A stretch of 42,814 nucleotides of DNA. Source: Caulobacter sp. D5 (GTDB lineage: Bacteria; Pseudomonadota; Alphaproteobacteria; Caulobacterales; Caulobacteraceae). This document shows positions 17,297 to 26,218 of the stretch, piece by piece. Under the pieces are notes generated by a model. That model saw nothing but the letters and a program-made list of their open reading frames with translations, was not told the origin of the DNA and ran no database searches. The first letter of the stretch is position 1; each line of letters opens with the position of its first letter. The stretch is taken from NCBI RefSeq assembly GCF_003185805.1, contig NZ_QHJY01000165.1:1-42814 (forward strand), given 5' to 3'. The position numbers were made by a program, and so were the translations under genes.

Positions 17297-18238
17297 CGAC
17301 CGGGGGACGCCGACGAAGGCCGGGACGTTCGCGTCGTCCTTCGCCGCGGCCAGGCCCTGGCGGATGCACTGGGCCAGCAGCGCGAATTCCTCGGCGCGCG
17401 GGGTGTTGCGCCGCCAGGCCAGGGCCACCGTGCGATGGGCCTTCGGCGTGTCGAGCGAGCGGGTGACGATTGGCGTCCCGGCGATGACGCCGGCCTCCAC
17501 CGCCATGGCCGGGATCAGGCTCAGTCCCATGCCCGCGCCCACCAGTTGGACCAGCGTGTGGACGCCCGCGCCGCGCCCGGGACCGTGTTCGAGATCGCGA
17601 CGCTCGCAGGCCCCCAGGGCGTGGTCGCGCAGGCAATGGCCGTCGTCCAGCAGCAGCAGCCGGTCGGCCGGCAGGTCGGCCGGAGCGATGGTCGGCTGGG
17701 CGGCCAGGGGATCGTCCGCGTGCAGGGCCACCAGTATGTCGTCGTCGAACAGGGCCACGTGATCGAGCCCGTCGCAAGGGAACGGCAGGGCCAGCACCAG
17801 GCAGTCGCGGGCGCCGCGAGCCAGACCCTGGCAGGCCCAGTGGCTCATCTCCTCGTGCAGCACCACCTGCAGGTCGGGGCAGGCCGCCTTGAGCGTCGGC
17901 AGCAGGCGCGGCAGCAGAAAGGGGGCGATGGTGGGGATCACCGACAGCCGCAGCGTTCCGCTCAGCGGAACGGCGGCGATGCGGGCCAGGTCGGTCAGGT
18001 CGCGCGCCTGGCGCAGCATGTCCTTGGCCCGGGCGGCGGCCCGCACGCCCAGCGGCGTGAACAGAGTCACCCGCCGGGTGCGTTCGACCAGCTGGGCGCC
18101 CAGGATGGCTTCCAGCTCCTTCAGGCCGGCCGAGAGCGTGGACTGCGTCACGTGGCAGGCGTCGGCCGCGCGGCTGAAGTGCATGTGCTCGTGAAGGCTG
18201 ACCAGGTACTGCAGCTGCCGCAGGGTTGGCAGGGTCAT
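17291..18238 (-). CDS. oxyR: Peroxide-sensing LysR-type regulator OxyR
   Basis: This is a 315-residue LysR-family protein. The N-terminal helix-turn-helix is in FSRAADACHVTQSTLSAGLK, and residues 90-300 form the effector domain. The redox pair of OxyR is present as Cys202 and Cys211 in GHCLRDHALGAC, with the same nine-residue spacing as the Cys199/Cys208 pair of the E. coli protein. Oxidation of this pair would switch on peroxide-defence genes. The ATG at 18238 opens the canonical TLRQLQYLVSL start; the longer upstream frame has no family similarity. It lies upstream of the catalase and ankyrin genes on the same strand, its likely targets. The 247 bases before it hold the divergent promoters. 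Confidence 0.94.
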   Translation of the reverse strand: MTLPTLRQLQYLVSLHEHMHFSRAADACHVTQSTLSAGLKELEAILGAQLVERTRRVTLFTPLGVRAAARAKDMLRQARDLTDLARIAAVPLSGTLRLSVIPTIAPFLLPRLLPTLKAACPDLQVVLHEEMSHWACQGLARGARDCLVLALPFPCDGLDHVALFDDDILVALHADDPLAAQPTIAPADLPADRLLLLDDGHCLRDHALGACERRDLEHGPGRGAGVHTLVQLVGAGMGLSLIPAMAVEAGVIAGTPIVTRSLDTPKAHRTVALAWRRNTPRAEEFALLAQCIRQGLAAAKDDANVPAFVGVPRSA

Positions 18239-18394
18239 GCGCCGGTCCCGGCCGTCTGGACGGTCGGCGAGAGGCGAGGGCGCCGGCCGGCTGGCGGCGC
18301 GGGATCGGCGGCCGGCGGGCCGTCGTGGGGGCGGGGTGTCATACAGGGCTCCGGAGGCCCGCAGACTCCACCAGGCGCCGGGCGAAGGCGAATT

Positions 18395-18430
18395 GATAGT
18401 TTTCATCCTCAGGATCGAGACGTTCGATAA
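18395..18430. promoter_or_regulatory. Possible OxyR/LysR operator upstream of oxyR
   Basis: The segment holds a perfect 11-base palindrome, ATCCTCAGGAT (18405-18415), flanked by GATAG (18395-18399) and CGATAA (18425-18430). Spacing is in the range of a LysR-type operator, but the match to the OxyR ATAG/CTAT consensus is poor. Confidence 0.25.
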
Positions 18431-18485
18431 GCGCGGCTCTGCTCGGTAGCGAAGCCTCAAGTCTTCTAGGTTAAGGGCATGGAGC

Positions 18486-19031
18486 ATGACCCGTCCCTCC
18501 AACTCCAATGGCGTCCCCCGCCGCGCCGTCCTGGCGTTCGCCGCGCCGCTCGTGCTGTGCGCCGCGCCGGCCTTCGCCTCCGGCAAGAAGAAGGAAAAGG
18601 AAGGCGGGGAGGGCGAGAAGGAGAAGGCCGATCCGGTGATCAAGCTGGGCTCGATGGCCCTGCCGATCGTCGATGGCGGGCGGCTGATCAACTACGTCTT
18701 CGTCGAGCTGTCCCTGACCCTGCCGCCGGGCGGCGACGTCACGGCCTTCGCCGGCGTCGAGCCCAAGCTGCGCGACGCCCTGGTCCGGGCGGCCCACAAG
18801 CAGCCGTTCAACAAGCCGGGCAGCTACGTCCTGCTCGACGAGGGCAAGCTCAAGAGCACGGTGATGCGCGAGGCCGCTGTCCTGGTCGGCAAGGGCAAGA
18901 TCGCCAGCGTCACCATCGGCAAGCAGACCCCGCGCAACTTCGTGCCGCCGCCCAAGCCGCCCGCCAAGCCGGGAGCGCCGGGGACGGCCAGGCCCGCTCC
19001 GCAGGTCGATTCGGCTCCCATCATCCCCTGA
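18486..19031 (+). CDS. Secreted FliL-like protein
   Basis: This 181-residue protein has a signal peptide with a twin arginine (PRRAVLAFAAPLVLC, cut after PAFA near residue 31). A highly charged Lys/Glu-rich stretch follows (KKKEKEGGEGEKEK), then a domain of about 100 residues. The domain runs INYVFVELSLTLPPG and ALVRAAHKQPF to LKSTVMREAAVLVGKGKI. This pattern resembles the periplasmic domain of FliL, but without the transmembrane anchor, and I cannot confirm the family. The tail is Pro-rich. It is transcribed divergently from oxyR and ends 216 bases before hppA. Function is unknown; a FliL-related structural or assembly role is a guess. Confidence 0.7.
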   Translation: MTRPSNSNGVPRRAVLAFAAPLVLCAAPAFASGKKKEKEGGEGEKEKADPVIKLGSMALPIVDGGRLINYVFVELSLTLPPGGDVTAFAGVEPKLRDALVRAAHKQPFNKPGSYVLLDEGKLKSTVMREAAVLVGKGKIASVTIGKQTPRNFVPPPKPPAKPGAPGTARPAPQVDSAPIIP

Positions 19032-19166
19032 CCCCAGCGCGAACGCCGTTCTCGCAAGCGGTTGCGCGCTTTGCGGGTGGATGGCAGTGTTTCCCCTTGG
19101 CGCCGATGTCGGGGCCAGTTCAGGGAGCATCGAGGGGGAATGAGGCCATAAGGCCCGCCCGCCGCT

Positions 19167-19240
19167 CCCGGTTCGGGGCGGTCGTATTCGCCTCGCGCCG
19201 GGAACCGCGACCCCTCGTGATTGGAAACACGAAGGGGCAC
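19167..19240 (+). promoter_or_regulatory. Structured leader of hppA that may hide its ribosome-binding site
   Basis: One stem pairs CGGTTC (19169-19174) with GAACCG (19202-19207), with an inner GGCG/CGCC pair. A second stem pairs CCCCTCGTG (19211-19219) with CACGAAGGGG (19228-19237) with one bulged A. The AAGGGG in the second stem is the only plausible Shine-Dalgarno for the ATG at 19248, so folding would limit translation. Confidence 0.4.
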
Positions 19241-19247
19241 TAAACCC

Positions 19248-21383
19248 ATGAGTTCTTGGCTTTACGTAGCCATCGGCGCCGGGCTTCTGGCGGTGCTGTA
19301 TGGCGCGGTTCAGACCGCCAGGCTTTTGAAGGCCTCGCCGGGCGATGCGAAGATGCAGGAAATCGCCGCGGCCATTCAGGAAGGCGCTCAGGCCTATCTG
19401 AACCGTCAGTACACCACCATCGCCATCGTCGGCGTCGTGGTCATCGCCTTGCTGGCTTTCTTCTTCAAGAGCTGGGAGCAGCCGGTGGGCTTCGCGCTGG
19501 GCGCGATCCTGTCGGGCCTGGCGGGCTTCGCCGGCATGCTGATCTCGGTGCGGGCCAACGTGCGCACCGCCCAGGCCTCGTCCGAGAGCCTGGCCAAGGG
19601 CCTGTCGATGGCCTTCACCTCCGGCGCCGTGACCGGCATGCTGGTGGCGGGCTTCGCCTTGATCGGGGTGGCGGGCTATTTCGCCCTGCTGCTGTCGGTC
19701 GGCCATGAAGGCACCGACCGGGTCGTGATCGACTCCCTGGTGGCCCTGGGCTTCGGCGCCAGCTTGATCTCGATCTTCGCCCGTCTGGGCGGCGGCATCT
19801 TCACCAAGGGCGCTGACGTCGGCGGCGATCTCGTCGGCAAGGTCGAGGCCGGCATTCCGGAAGACGACCCCCGCAACGCCGCCACCATCGCCGACAACGT
19901 GGGCGACAATGTCGGCGACTGCGCCGGCATGGCCGCCGACCTGTTCGAGACCTATGCGGTGACCACCGTCGCCACCATGGTGCTGGCGGCGATCTTCTTC
20001 ACCGGCACCGACGTCGTCGGCTCGATGATGCTGCTGCCGCTGGCCATCTGCGCGGTGTGCATCGTCACCTCGATCATCGGCGCTTTCTTCGTCCGCCTGG
20101 GCAAGAAGCAGAACATCATGGGAGCCCTCTATCAGGGCCTGATCGTCACCGGGGTCCTGTCGATCCCGGCGGTGTGGTGGGTGATCCACCAGCTGGTCCC
20201 GACCTCGATCGAGCTCGACGGCCGGCTGTTCACCGCCGACAACCTGTTCTACTGCGGCCTCGTGGGCCTGGCGGTGACGGCGCTGATCGTGGTCATCACC
20301 GAGTACTACACCGGCACGGGCTTCCGTCCGGTGAAGTCGGTGGCCCAGGCTTCGGTGTCCGGCCATGGCACCAACGTCATCCAGGGCTTGGCCATGTCGC
20401 TGGAGTCCACGGCCCTGCCGGCCCTGACCATCATCGTCGGCATCGTCGTGACCTATAATCTGGCGGGCCTGTTCGGCATCGCCATCGCCACCACCACCAT
20501 GCTGTCCCTGGCCGGCTTCATCGTCGCCCTGGACGCCTTCGGCCCGGTCACCGACAACGCCGGCGGCATCGCCGAGATGGCCGGGCTTCCGTCGGAAGTC
20601 CGCGTCACCACCGACGCCCTCGACGCGGTCGGCAACACCACCAAGGCCGTGACCAAGGGCTACGCCATCGGTTCGGCCGGCCTGGGGGCGCTGGTGCTGT
20701 TCGCGGCCTATACCGAGGACCTGAAGTTCTTCTCCGAGAACGCCGCCCCGGGCAGCTTCTTCGACGGCATGGGGGCGGTCAGCTTCGACCTGTCCAACCC
20801 TTACGTCGTGGTCGGCCTGCTGTTCGGCGGCCTGCTGCCGTTCCTGTTCGGCGGGCTGTCGATGACCGCCGTCGGCCGCGCGGCCGAGTCGGTGGTGGCC
20901 GAGGTCCGTCGCCAGTTCCGCGAAAACCCGGGCATCATGACCTACGAGACCAAGCCCGAATACGGCAAGGCCGTGGACATCCTGACCAAGGCCGCCATCC
21001 GCGAGATGATCGTGCCGTCCCTGCTGCCGGTCGTCTCGCCGGTGGTGCTGTTCTTCGTCATCAACGCCATCGCCGGCAAGGTCGACGCCTTCGCCTGCCT
21101 CGGCGCCATGCTGATGGGGGTGATCGTCACCGGCCTGTTCGTCGCCATCTCGATGACCAGCGGCGGCGGCGCCTGGGACAACGCCAAGAAGGTGATCGAG
21201 GAAGGCTTCACCGACAAGGACGGCGTCCTGCACAAGAAGGGCGGCGACACCCACAAGGCCGCCGTCACCGGCGACACCGTCGGCGACCCCTACAAGGACA
21301 CCTCGGGTCCCGCCGTGAACCCGATGATCAAGATCACCAACATCGTGGCCCTGCTGCTCCTGGCGGTGCTGGCCCACGGCTGA
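19248..21383 (+). CDS. hppA: Proton-translocating membrane pyrophosphatase (K+-independent type)
   Basis: This is a 711-residue integral membrane protein with about 16 hydrophobic segments that couples pyrophosphate hydrolysis to ion pumping across the inner membrane. Active-site motifs are [38 protein letters not shown] and [18 protein letters not shown]. The segment [14 protein letters not shown] has Lys and Thr at the positions that are Ala and Gly in potassium-dependent enzymes, so this is the K+-independent, H+-pumping type. The ATG at 19248 opens [20 protein letters not shown], a membrane segment; an in-frame ATG at 19221 is less likely because it lies in the structured leader. A strong terminator follows. 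Confidence 0.96.
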   Translation: MSSWLYVAIGAGLLAVLYGAVQTARLLKASPGDAKMQEIAAAIQEGAQAYLNRQYTTIAIVGVVVIALLAFFFKSWEQPVGFALGAILSGLAGFAGMLISVRANVRTAQASSESLAKGLSMAFTSGAVTGMLVAGFALIGVAGYFALLLSVGHEGTDRVVIDSLVALGFGASLISIFARLGGGIFTKGADVGGDLVGKVEAGIPEDDPRNAATIADNVGDNVGDCAGMAADLFETYAVTTVATMVLAAIFFTGTDVVGSMMLLPLAICAVCIVTSIIGAFFVRLGKKQNIMGALYQGLIVTGVLSIPAVWWVIHQLVPTSIELDGRLFTADNLFYCGLVGLAVTALIVVITEYYTGTGFRPVKSVAQASVSGHGTNVIQGLAMSLESTALPALTIIVGIVVTYNLAGLFGIAIATTTMLSLAGFIVALDAFGPVTDNAGGIAEMAGLPSEVRVTTDALDAVGNTTKAVTKGYAIGSAGLGALVLFAAYTEDLKFFSENAAPGSFFDGMGAVSFDLSNPYVVVGLLFGGLLPFLFGGLSMTAVGRAAESVVAEVRRQFRENPGIMTYETKPEYGKAVDILTKAAIREMIVPSLLPVVSPVVLFFVINAIAGKVDAFACLGAMLMGVIVTGLFVAISMTSGGGAWDNAKKVIEEGFTDKDGVLHKKGGDTHKAAVTGDTVGDPYKDTSGPAVNPMIKITNIVALLLLAVLAHG

Positions 21384-21404
21384 TCTTGCGATCTGGCTGT
21401 ACGG

Positions 21405-21442
21405 AAACGCCCCGGGGCTCACGCTCCGGGGCGTTTTCTTTT
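21405..21442 (+). terminator. Intrinsic terminator of hppA
   Basis: AAACGCCCCGG pairs with CCGGGGCGTTT across a ten-base loop and is followed by TTCTTTT. It lies 22 bases after the hppA stop codon. Confidence 0.92.
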
Positions 21443-21453
21443 GATCCCCTACC

Positions 21454-21597
21454 GTCGTCATCCCGGCCGTAGCGAAGCGTAGAGCCGGGATCCAGGGGCC
21501 GTCGCAGTGCGTCTGCAAACGCCATCGGAGCTTGGGGCAGGCGCGGCGCCCAGTCCCCTGGGTCCCGGATAAGCGCTGCGCGCTTTCCGGGATGACG
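21454..21597 (+). repeat. Composite palindromic repeat, family 2, copy C
   Basis: The left arm (21454-21498) and right arm (21555-21597) are imperfect inverted copies bounded by CGTCATCCCGG and CCGGGATGACG. The element aligns with the reverse complement of 10358-10500. It fills the space between the hppA terminator and the response-regulator gene. Confidence 0.8.
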
Positions 21598-21629
21598 AGC
21601 GTGGGGCGGCTAGGGAAGGGGAGAACCCC

Positions 21630-22184
21630 TCAGTAGCACTCTTCCGGATCGAACGCCTGGACCTCGGCCTCGCCGCCCAGCACCGTCGGCGTGGGCTGGA
21701 CGCCGCGACGCTCGTCGCCGGTGAAGTCGTGATCGATGCGCCGGCGGCGGCAGGGGCCGAAATAGTCGCCCACCCGTACGAAGTCGCGCGGGTTGTTGAT
21801 GACCTCGTTGATGCGGTGCATCACCCCGCGCGCGTTGATCGGCTTGGCCAGGAACTCGGTCACCCCGGCCATCCGCGCCTCGTCGAGGCTGCGGCGAGTG
21901 GCGTGGCCGGTCATCATGATGATCGGCGCGTAGGGATTGGGACTGGCCGGCGAGTTGCGCACCCAGTGCACGAACGCCAGCCCGTCCACCGGCTGCATCA
22001 TCAGGTCGGTGAAGATGATGTCGATCTCGCGCTCGGCGAAGAACTTCAGGCCCTCGACGCCGTCGCCGGCCTCGAGGATCCGCCGCACGCCGGCGGCCTT
22101 CAGGATCGCCGACAGGATCCCGCGCATGTTGGCGTTGTCGTCGACGATCAGGATCGTCAACGCCCGCAGATCTGGCCCGCCCAC
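21630..22184 (-). CDS. Single-domain response regulator with basic C-terminal tail
   Basis: This is a 184-residue CheY-like receiver. The acidic pair is Asp15/Asp16 (LIVDDNANMR), the phosphorylation site is Asp60 in FTDLMMQPVDG, the switch Thr is Thr92 in MMTGHAT, and the invariant Lys is Lys114 in LAKPI. The receiver ends near residue 128. The remaining 55 residues contain a Gly-Pro and Arg run (DYFGPCRRRRID) and an acidic end, with no known output domain. It starts at a GTG. No histidine kinase gene is adjacent, so the partner is unknown. It could act by protein-protein contact, as other single-domain regulators do in Caulobacter. Confidence 0.9.
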   Translation of the reverse strand: MGGPDLRALTILIVDDNANMRGILSAILKAAGVRRILEAGDGVEGLKFFAEREIDIIFTDLMMQPVDGLAFVHWVRNSPASPNPYAPIIMMTGHATRRSLDEARMAGVTEFLAKPINARGVMHRINEVINNPRDFVRVGDYFGPCRRRRIDHDFTGDERRGVQPTPTVLGGEAEVQAFDPEECY

Positions 22185-22346
22185 GAACCTTCTCCCCCAG
22201 AGCGACGTCTGGTTGGGGCCAGGCGTCGGCTAAGCGTGAAGGTTGCTCCGCACGTGATTTAGCAAACGTTGATACGGCGACAAAAAGTCGCACGAAATCA
22301 CGCGCTTATGGTGAATTTTCCGACCGTGTACTGTCGGGTGGCCGAC

Positions 22347-22835
22347 TTAGCGGCGGTCGCCAGGACGGGTGCCGGGCACGCCCTCGTCGTCCTGCGGCAG
22401 CATGCCGCCACGGCCGACGTTGCCGAGCAGCTGCTCGAGGATCGTCATCTCGCGGCCGCGGGTCGGGGTTTCGCGACCGTTGTAGGCGATGACCTTGCCG
22501 TCCTTCAGGGTGAAGGTGTCGACCGAGGCGACCTTCTCGTCGGCGGCGTTGAACTTGATCGCCACGACGTCGCGCTTGATCACCCGCGGCTTGTAGAAGG
22601 CCACGCGGTCGGTCGTCTGCGAGACGTAGTACCAGGCGTTGTTGTCGAAGGTGGAGGTGGCCGAGGGCGAGCCCAGCTTTTCCATCACGGTCGACTTGCT
22701 GTCTTCGCCGACCTTCATGTCGACAGGCTTGGCCTCGATGGCCTGGAAGCCCGAATAGCTCGTCAGCGGCGTGCAGCCCCCGACGACGGCGGCGAGGCCG
22801 ATGGCGGCGGCGGCGAAAACGGCGGGACGAAACAT
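22347..22835 (-). CDS. bamE: Outer membrane assembly lipoprotein BamE (SmpA/OmlA)
   Basis: This is a 162-residue lipoprotein with the lipobox VVGGC and a lipidated Cys at residue 21. BamE is an accessory subunit of the BAM machine that folds beta-barrels into the outer membrane. The conserved core is VGEDSKSTVMEKLGSPSATS followed by NAWYYVSQTTDRVAF and VVAIKFNAADEKVASVDTF. The C-terminal extension (REMTILEQLLGNVGRGGML) is typical of alphaproteobacterial members. It is divergent from the bc1 chaperone gene and convergent with nothing; 162 bases separate it from the response regulator. Confidence 0.93.
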   Translation of the reverse strand: MFRPAVFAAAAIGLAAVVGGCTPLTSYSGFQAIEAKPVDMKVGEDSKSTVMEKLGSPSATSTFDNNAWYYVSQTTDRVAFYKPRVIKRDVVAIKFNAADEKVASVDTFTLKDGKVIAYNGRETPTRGREMTILEQLLGNVGRGGMLPQDDEGVPGTRPGDRR

Positions 22836-22956
22836 AGAGGCTCCGGAACCGGAAGAATGCTGGACTTTGACCTATCGCTCGCGCGGGCTTAGTTCAATGG
22901 CCCGCGTAGCTCGACAGGCCATCTATGGCCGGCTCGCGGCGAAATAGAGGCGTGGA

Positions 22957-23487
22957 ATGTTTCTGGATCGGCTTCTGAAGCCTCGTCCCGCAAGGATAGC
23001 GGGAGAAAAGCTCTATGCCTCGGCGGTGGCCCAGGCGCGTTCGGCGCGGTTCTACGCCGATCTCGGTGTCCGCGACTCGCTGGAGGGCCGGTTCGAGCTC
23101 TTCACCCTGCACGTGGTGCTGCTGGTCGAGCGACTGAAGGGGCAGGGCGACCTGGCCTCGGAGACCTCGCAGGCGGTGTTCGATTCCTACGTGCGCGGCC
23201 TCGATGACGCCTTCCGCGAGATCGGCGTCTCCGACACCGCCGTCGGCAAGAAGATGAAGAAGCTGGCCGGCGCCTTCTACGGCCGGCTGAAGACCTATGA
23301 TGAGGCCTTCGAGACCCTGCCGGACGCGGCCGGCCTCGACGCCGCCCTGGCCCGAACCGTGTTCGAGGAGCGCGGCGAGGGAGACATCGCCGCCGTGAGC
23401 GCCTATGTGCGGTCCGCGCGAGAAGCCCTGGCCGGGCAATCGCTGAACGACCTGCTGAATGGAGTGGTGCAATGGCCGAACGTCTGA
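22957..23487 (+). CDS. Ubiquinol-cytochrome c chaperone (CBP3-like)
   Basis: This 176-residue protein matches the CBP3/UQCC family that assists cytochrome b and bc1-complex assembly. Supporting segments are ARSARFYADLGVRDSLEGRF near the N terminus, FTLHVVLLVERLKG, and DDAFREIGVSDTAVGKKMKKL with the following FYGRLKTYDEAF. All are helical and no membrane segment is present, so it acts on the cytoplasmic side. It begins a plus-strand series with DUF177, plsX and fabH; its end overlaps the DUF177 start by 16 bases. The bc1 genes are not in the window. Confidence 0.9.
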   Translation: MFLDRLLKPRPARIAGEKLYASAVAQARSARFYADLGVRDSLEGRFELFTLHVVLLVERLKGQGDLASETSQAVFDSYVRGLDDAFREIGVSDTAVGKKMKKLAGAFYGRLKTYDEAFETLPDAAGLDAALARTVFEERGEGDIAAVSAYVRSAREALAGQSLNDLLNGVVQWPNV

Positions 23488-24011
23488 TCGATCCCTGGCC
23501 CAGCACCGTCACCCTGGCCCGCGTCGACCGCGGCGGGGTCGACCTGAAGCTGGCTCCCGACGAAACCGTGCGCAAGGCGATCGCCGCGCAGCTGAACCTG
23601 GTGTCGCTCGACCAGCTGGAGGCCGACGTCTATCTGCGCTCGTGGATGGACGGGGCCGAGGTGTCCGGCGTGCTGCGCGCCCGCGTCGTCCAGACCTGCG
23701 GCGTCACCGCCGAGGACTTCGAGACCCGTATCGACGCCCGCTTCAGTCTGCATGTGCTGCCGGCCGACAGCGAGCACGCCCCCCAGGACGAGGGCGGCGA
23801 GCTGGGCATGGATCCCGAGAGCGACGATCCGCCCGACGTGCTGGAAGGCGAGACGATCGACGTCTCGGGCTATGTGATCGAGCATCTGGCGCTGGAGCTG
23901 GACCCGTTCCCGCGCAAGCCCGGGGCGGTGTTCGTGCAACCCGCCGAGCCGGTGGACCTTTCTCCCTTTGCAGCCCTGAAAGGGCTGAAAGCAAAGGACG
24001 AAGAGGGCTGA
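23472..24011 (+). CDS. DUF177 / YceD family protein
   Basis: This 179-residue protein belongs to the YceD (DUF177) family. In the family this gene usually precedes rpmF or plsX and is linked to large-subunit rRNA metabolism; that role comes from studies elsewhere and cannot be read here. Key segments are VSGVLRARVVQTCGVTAEDFE, with the conserved single Cys in QTCG, and the C-terminal EHLALELDPFPRKPGAVF. An acidic insert (DEGGELGMDPESDDPPDVLEGE, in part) sits between them. It overlaps the upstream chaperone gene by 16 bases and ends 85 bases before plsX. Confidence 0.88.
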   Translation: MAERLIDPWPSTVTLARVDRGGVDLKLAPDETVRKAIAAQLNLVSLDQLEADVYLRSWMDGAEVSGVLRARVVQTCGVTAEDFETRIDARFSLHVLPADSEHAPQDEGGELGMDPESDDPPDVLEGETIDVSGYVIEHLALELDPFPRKPGAVFVQPAEPVDLSPFAALKGLKAKDEEG

Positions 24012-24096
24012 GTTGGCCCTTTTCCCTCCGGGCGTGATATCACGCCCGGAATCAAGCCGGCCGCGTCGCGACCGTCACAGGAGTCGATAGCGTCTC

Positions 24097-25179
24097 GTGC
24101 CCCAACCCGTTGTCATTTCGGTCGACGCCATGGGCGGGGATCACGGTCCATCCGTGGTTGTACCCGCGCTTGAGATCGCCGCCAAGTCCCTGCCTGACGT
24201 CCGCTTCCTGGTGCATGGCGACGAGACGGCGCTGAACGCCGAACTGGCGCGCGCGCCAGCCGCCCGCGCCGTCTGCACCGTCGTCCATACCGACAAGTCC
24301 ATCGCCATGGACGAAAAGCCCGCCCAGGCCATGCGCCGGGGCAAGGGCTCCAGCCTGTGGAACGCCGTCGAGGCCCTTCGCTCGGGCCAGGCCGCCGCCT
24401 GCGTCTCGGCCGGCAACACCGGCGCCCTGATGGCCATCTCCAAGCTGATCCTGCGGATGAGCGCGGATCTGGAGCGTCCGGCCATCGTCGCCTCCTGGCC
24501 GACCATGAAGGGCGTCTCGGCGGTGCTCGACGTCGGCGCCAATGTCGAGAGCGACGCCGAACAGCTGGTCGAGTTCGCGATCATGGGGGCTGCCTTCCAC
24601 CACGCCGTCCACGGCTCGACCCGCCCGACGGTCGGCATTCTCAATGTCGGCTCCGAAGACCAGAAGGGCCACGAGGAGGTGCGCGAGGCTCACCGCATCC
24701 TGCAGGACAGCCCGCACTTCGACTTCGACTATCGCGGCTTCGTCGAGGGCACCGACATCGCCTACGGCACCGTCGACGTGGTGGTCACCGACGGCTTCAC
24801 CGGCAATGTCGCCCTGAAGACCGCCGAGGGCCTGGCCCGGTTCTTCGGCAACGAGATCAAGGCCACGCTGACCGCCGGCCCGCTGGCCATGCTGGGCGCG
24901 CTGATCGCCTCGGGCTCGCTGAAGAAGATGAAGCGCCGCCTCGACCCCGGCCGGGTTAATGGCGGGCCGCTGCTGGGCCTCAACGGCATCGTCGTGAAGA
25001 GCCACGGCGGCGCCGACGCCAATGGCTTCGCCTCGGCCGTGCGCGTCGCGGTGGATCTCGCGCGCAGCGACTTCACCGCCGAGATCGATCGTAACTTGAA
25101 GCGTCTGACCGCGGAAAAAGATCAAGCGGCCAAGGACGACGGCGCCGATGGCGTCGAAACCCAGGGAGCCGCCGAGTGA
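24097..25179 (+). CDS. plsX: Phosphate acyltransferase PlsX
   Basis: PlsX makes acyl-phosphate from acyl-ACP at the inner face of the membrane, the first step of phospholipid synthesis in most bacteria. It has 360 residues. The start ISVDAMGGDHGPSVVVPAL, the Gly-rich CVSAGNTGALMAISKLILR, then VLDVGANVESD, and FTGNVALKTAEGLA are diagnostic. It begins with GTG. The last bases overlap the fabH start as GTGA, so both fatty-acid and phospholipid entry steps are translationally coupled. The tail (about 20 residues, DDGADGVETQGAAE) is acidic and variable. Confidence 0.97.
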   Translation: MPQPVVISVDAMGGDHGPSVVVPALEIAAKSLPDVRFLVHGDETALNAELARAPAARAVCTVVHTDKSIAMDEKPAQAMRRGKGSSLWNAVEALRSGQAAACVSAGNTGALMAISKLILRMSADLERPAIVASWPTMKGVSAVLDVGANVESDAEQLVEFAIMGAAFHHAVHGSTRPTVGILNVGSEDQKGHEEVREAHRILQDSPHFDFDYRGFVEGTDIAYGTVDVVVTDGFTGNVALKTAEGLARFFGNEIKATLTAGPLAMLGALIASGSLKKMKRRLDPGRVNGGPLLGLNGIVVKSHGGADANGFASAVRVAVDLARSDFTAEIDRNLKRLTAEKDQAAKDDGADGVETQGAAE

Positions 25180-26153
25180 GCGTAGTCCGTAGCGTGGTGA
25201 CCGGCGTCGGGGCCTACCTGCCGCCGGGGATCGTCACCAACGAAGACCTGTCGAAGGTCGTCGACACCTCCGACGAATGGATCATCGAGCGCACCGGCAT
25301 CCGCCAGCGCCACAAGGCTGCTGACGACCAGGCCGTCTCCGACCTCGCCGTCGAGGCCGCCAAGCAGGCGCTGGAGCGCGCGGGCAAGTCGGCCGCCGAT
25401 GTCGACCTGATCATCGTGGCCACCACCACGCCCGACCTGACCTTTCCGGCCACCGCCGCCATCGTCCAGCGCAAGCTGGGCGCGCCGGTGGGGATCGCCT
25501 TCGACGTCCAGGCTGTGTGCTCGGGTTTCGTCTACGCCCTGTCGGTGGCCGACGGCTTCGTCGCCCGGGGGCACGCCAAGTGCGCCCTGGTGATCGGCGC
25601 CGAGACCATGACCCGCCTGATGGACTGGACCGACCGCGGCACCTGCGTGCTGTTCGGCGACGGCGCCGGCGCGGTCGTGCTGGAGCCGGGGCAAGGCGAG
25701 GGGACCACGGCCGATCGCGGCATGCTGGGTTTCGCCTTGCGCGCCGACGGGACCAAACAGGACCTGCTCTATGTCGATGGCGGTCCGTCGACCACGGGCA
25801 CGGTCGGCAAGCTGCGGATGCTGGGCAACCAGGTCTTCAAGCACGCCGTGATCAACATCTCCGAGGCTATCTTCGCCGCCGCCGAGAAGGCGGGCGTGAC
25901 CGTGCCCGAGGTGGACTGGTTCATTCCGCACCAGGCCAACCAGCGAATCCTGCAAGGCGTGGCCAACCGCTGCGGCATCGACGAGGAAAAGGTCATCTCG
26001 ACCGTGGCGCTGCACGCCAACACCTCGGCCGCATCGATTCCCCTGGCCTTCGCGCACGGGGTGGCGGACGGCCGGATCAAGCCGGGCGACCTGCTTTTGC
26101 TCGAGGCGATGGGCGGCGGCCTGACGTGGGGCGCCTGCGTCCTGCGCCTCTGA
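25176..26153 (+). CDS. fabH: Beta-ketoacyl-ACP synthase III
   Basis: FabH condenses acetyl-CoA with malonyl-ACP to start type II fatty acid synthesis. The 325-residue protein has the catalytic triad Cys115 (QAVCSGFVYAL), His252 (IPHQANQRIL) and Asn282 (ALHANTSAASIPLA). The GDGAGAVVLE segment is also typical. The GTG start at 25176 overlaps the plsX stop by four bases. ihfA follows after 222 bases with its own probable promoter. Confidence 0.97.
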   Translation: MSVVRSVVTGVGAYLPPGIVTNEDLSKVVDTSDEWIIERTGIRQRHKAADDQAVSDLAVEAAKQALERAGKSAADVDLIIVATTTPDLTFPATAAIVQRKLGAPVGIAFDVQAVCSGFVYALSVADGFVARGHAKCALVIGAETMTRLMDWTDRGTCVLFGDGAGAVVLEPGQGEGTTADRGMLGFALRADGTKQDLLYVDGGPSTTGTVGKLRMLGNQVFKHAVINISEAIFAAAEKAGVTVPEVDWFIPHQANQRILQGVANRCGIDEEKVISTVALHANTSAASIPLAFAHGVADGRIKPGDLLLLEAMGGGLTWGACVLRL

Positions 26154-26218
26154 TGGTCAGGAACCAAGCTTGACCTTGGGTTGGCGTCCGGGCTTCCTCC
26201 GCATATGAGGTGTCCGGC

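Noticed and set aside
18471-21518. A 1015-residue open frame on the minus strand opposite hppA and its neighbours
   Set aside because: It is the antisense of well-supported genes and is His/Gln/Gly-rich, the usual composition of reverse frames in high-GC DNA.
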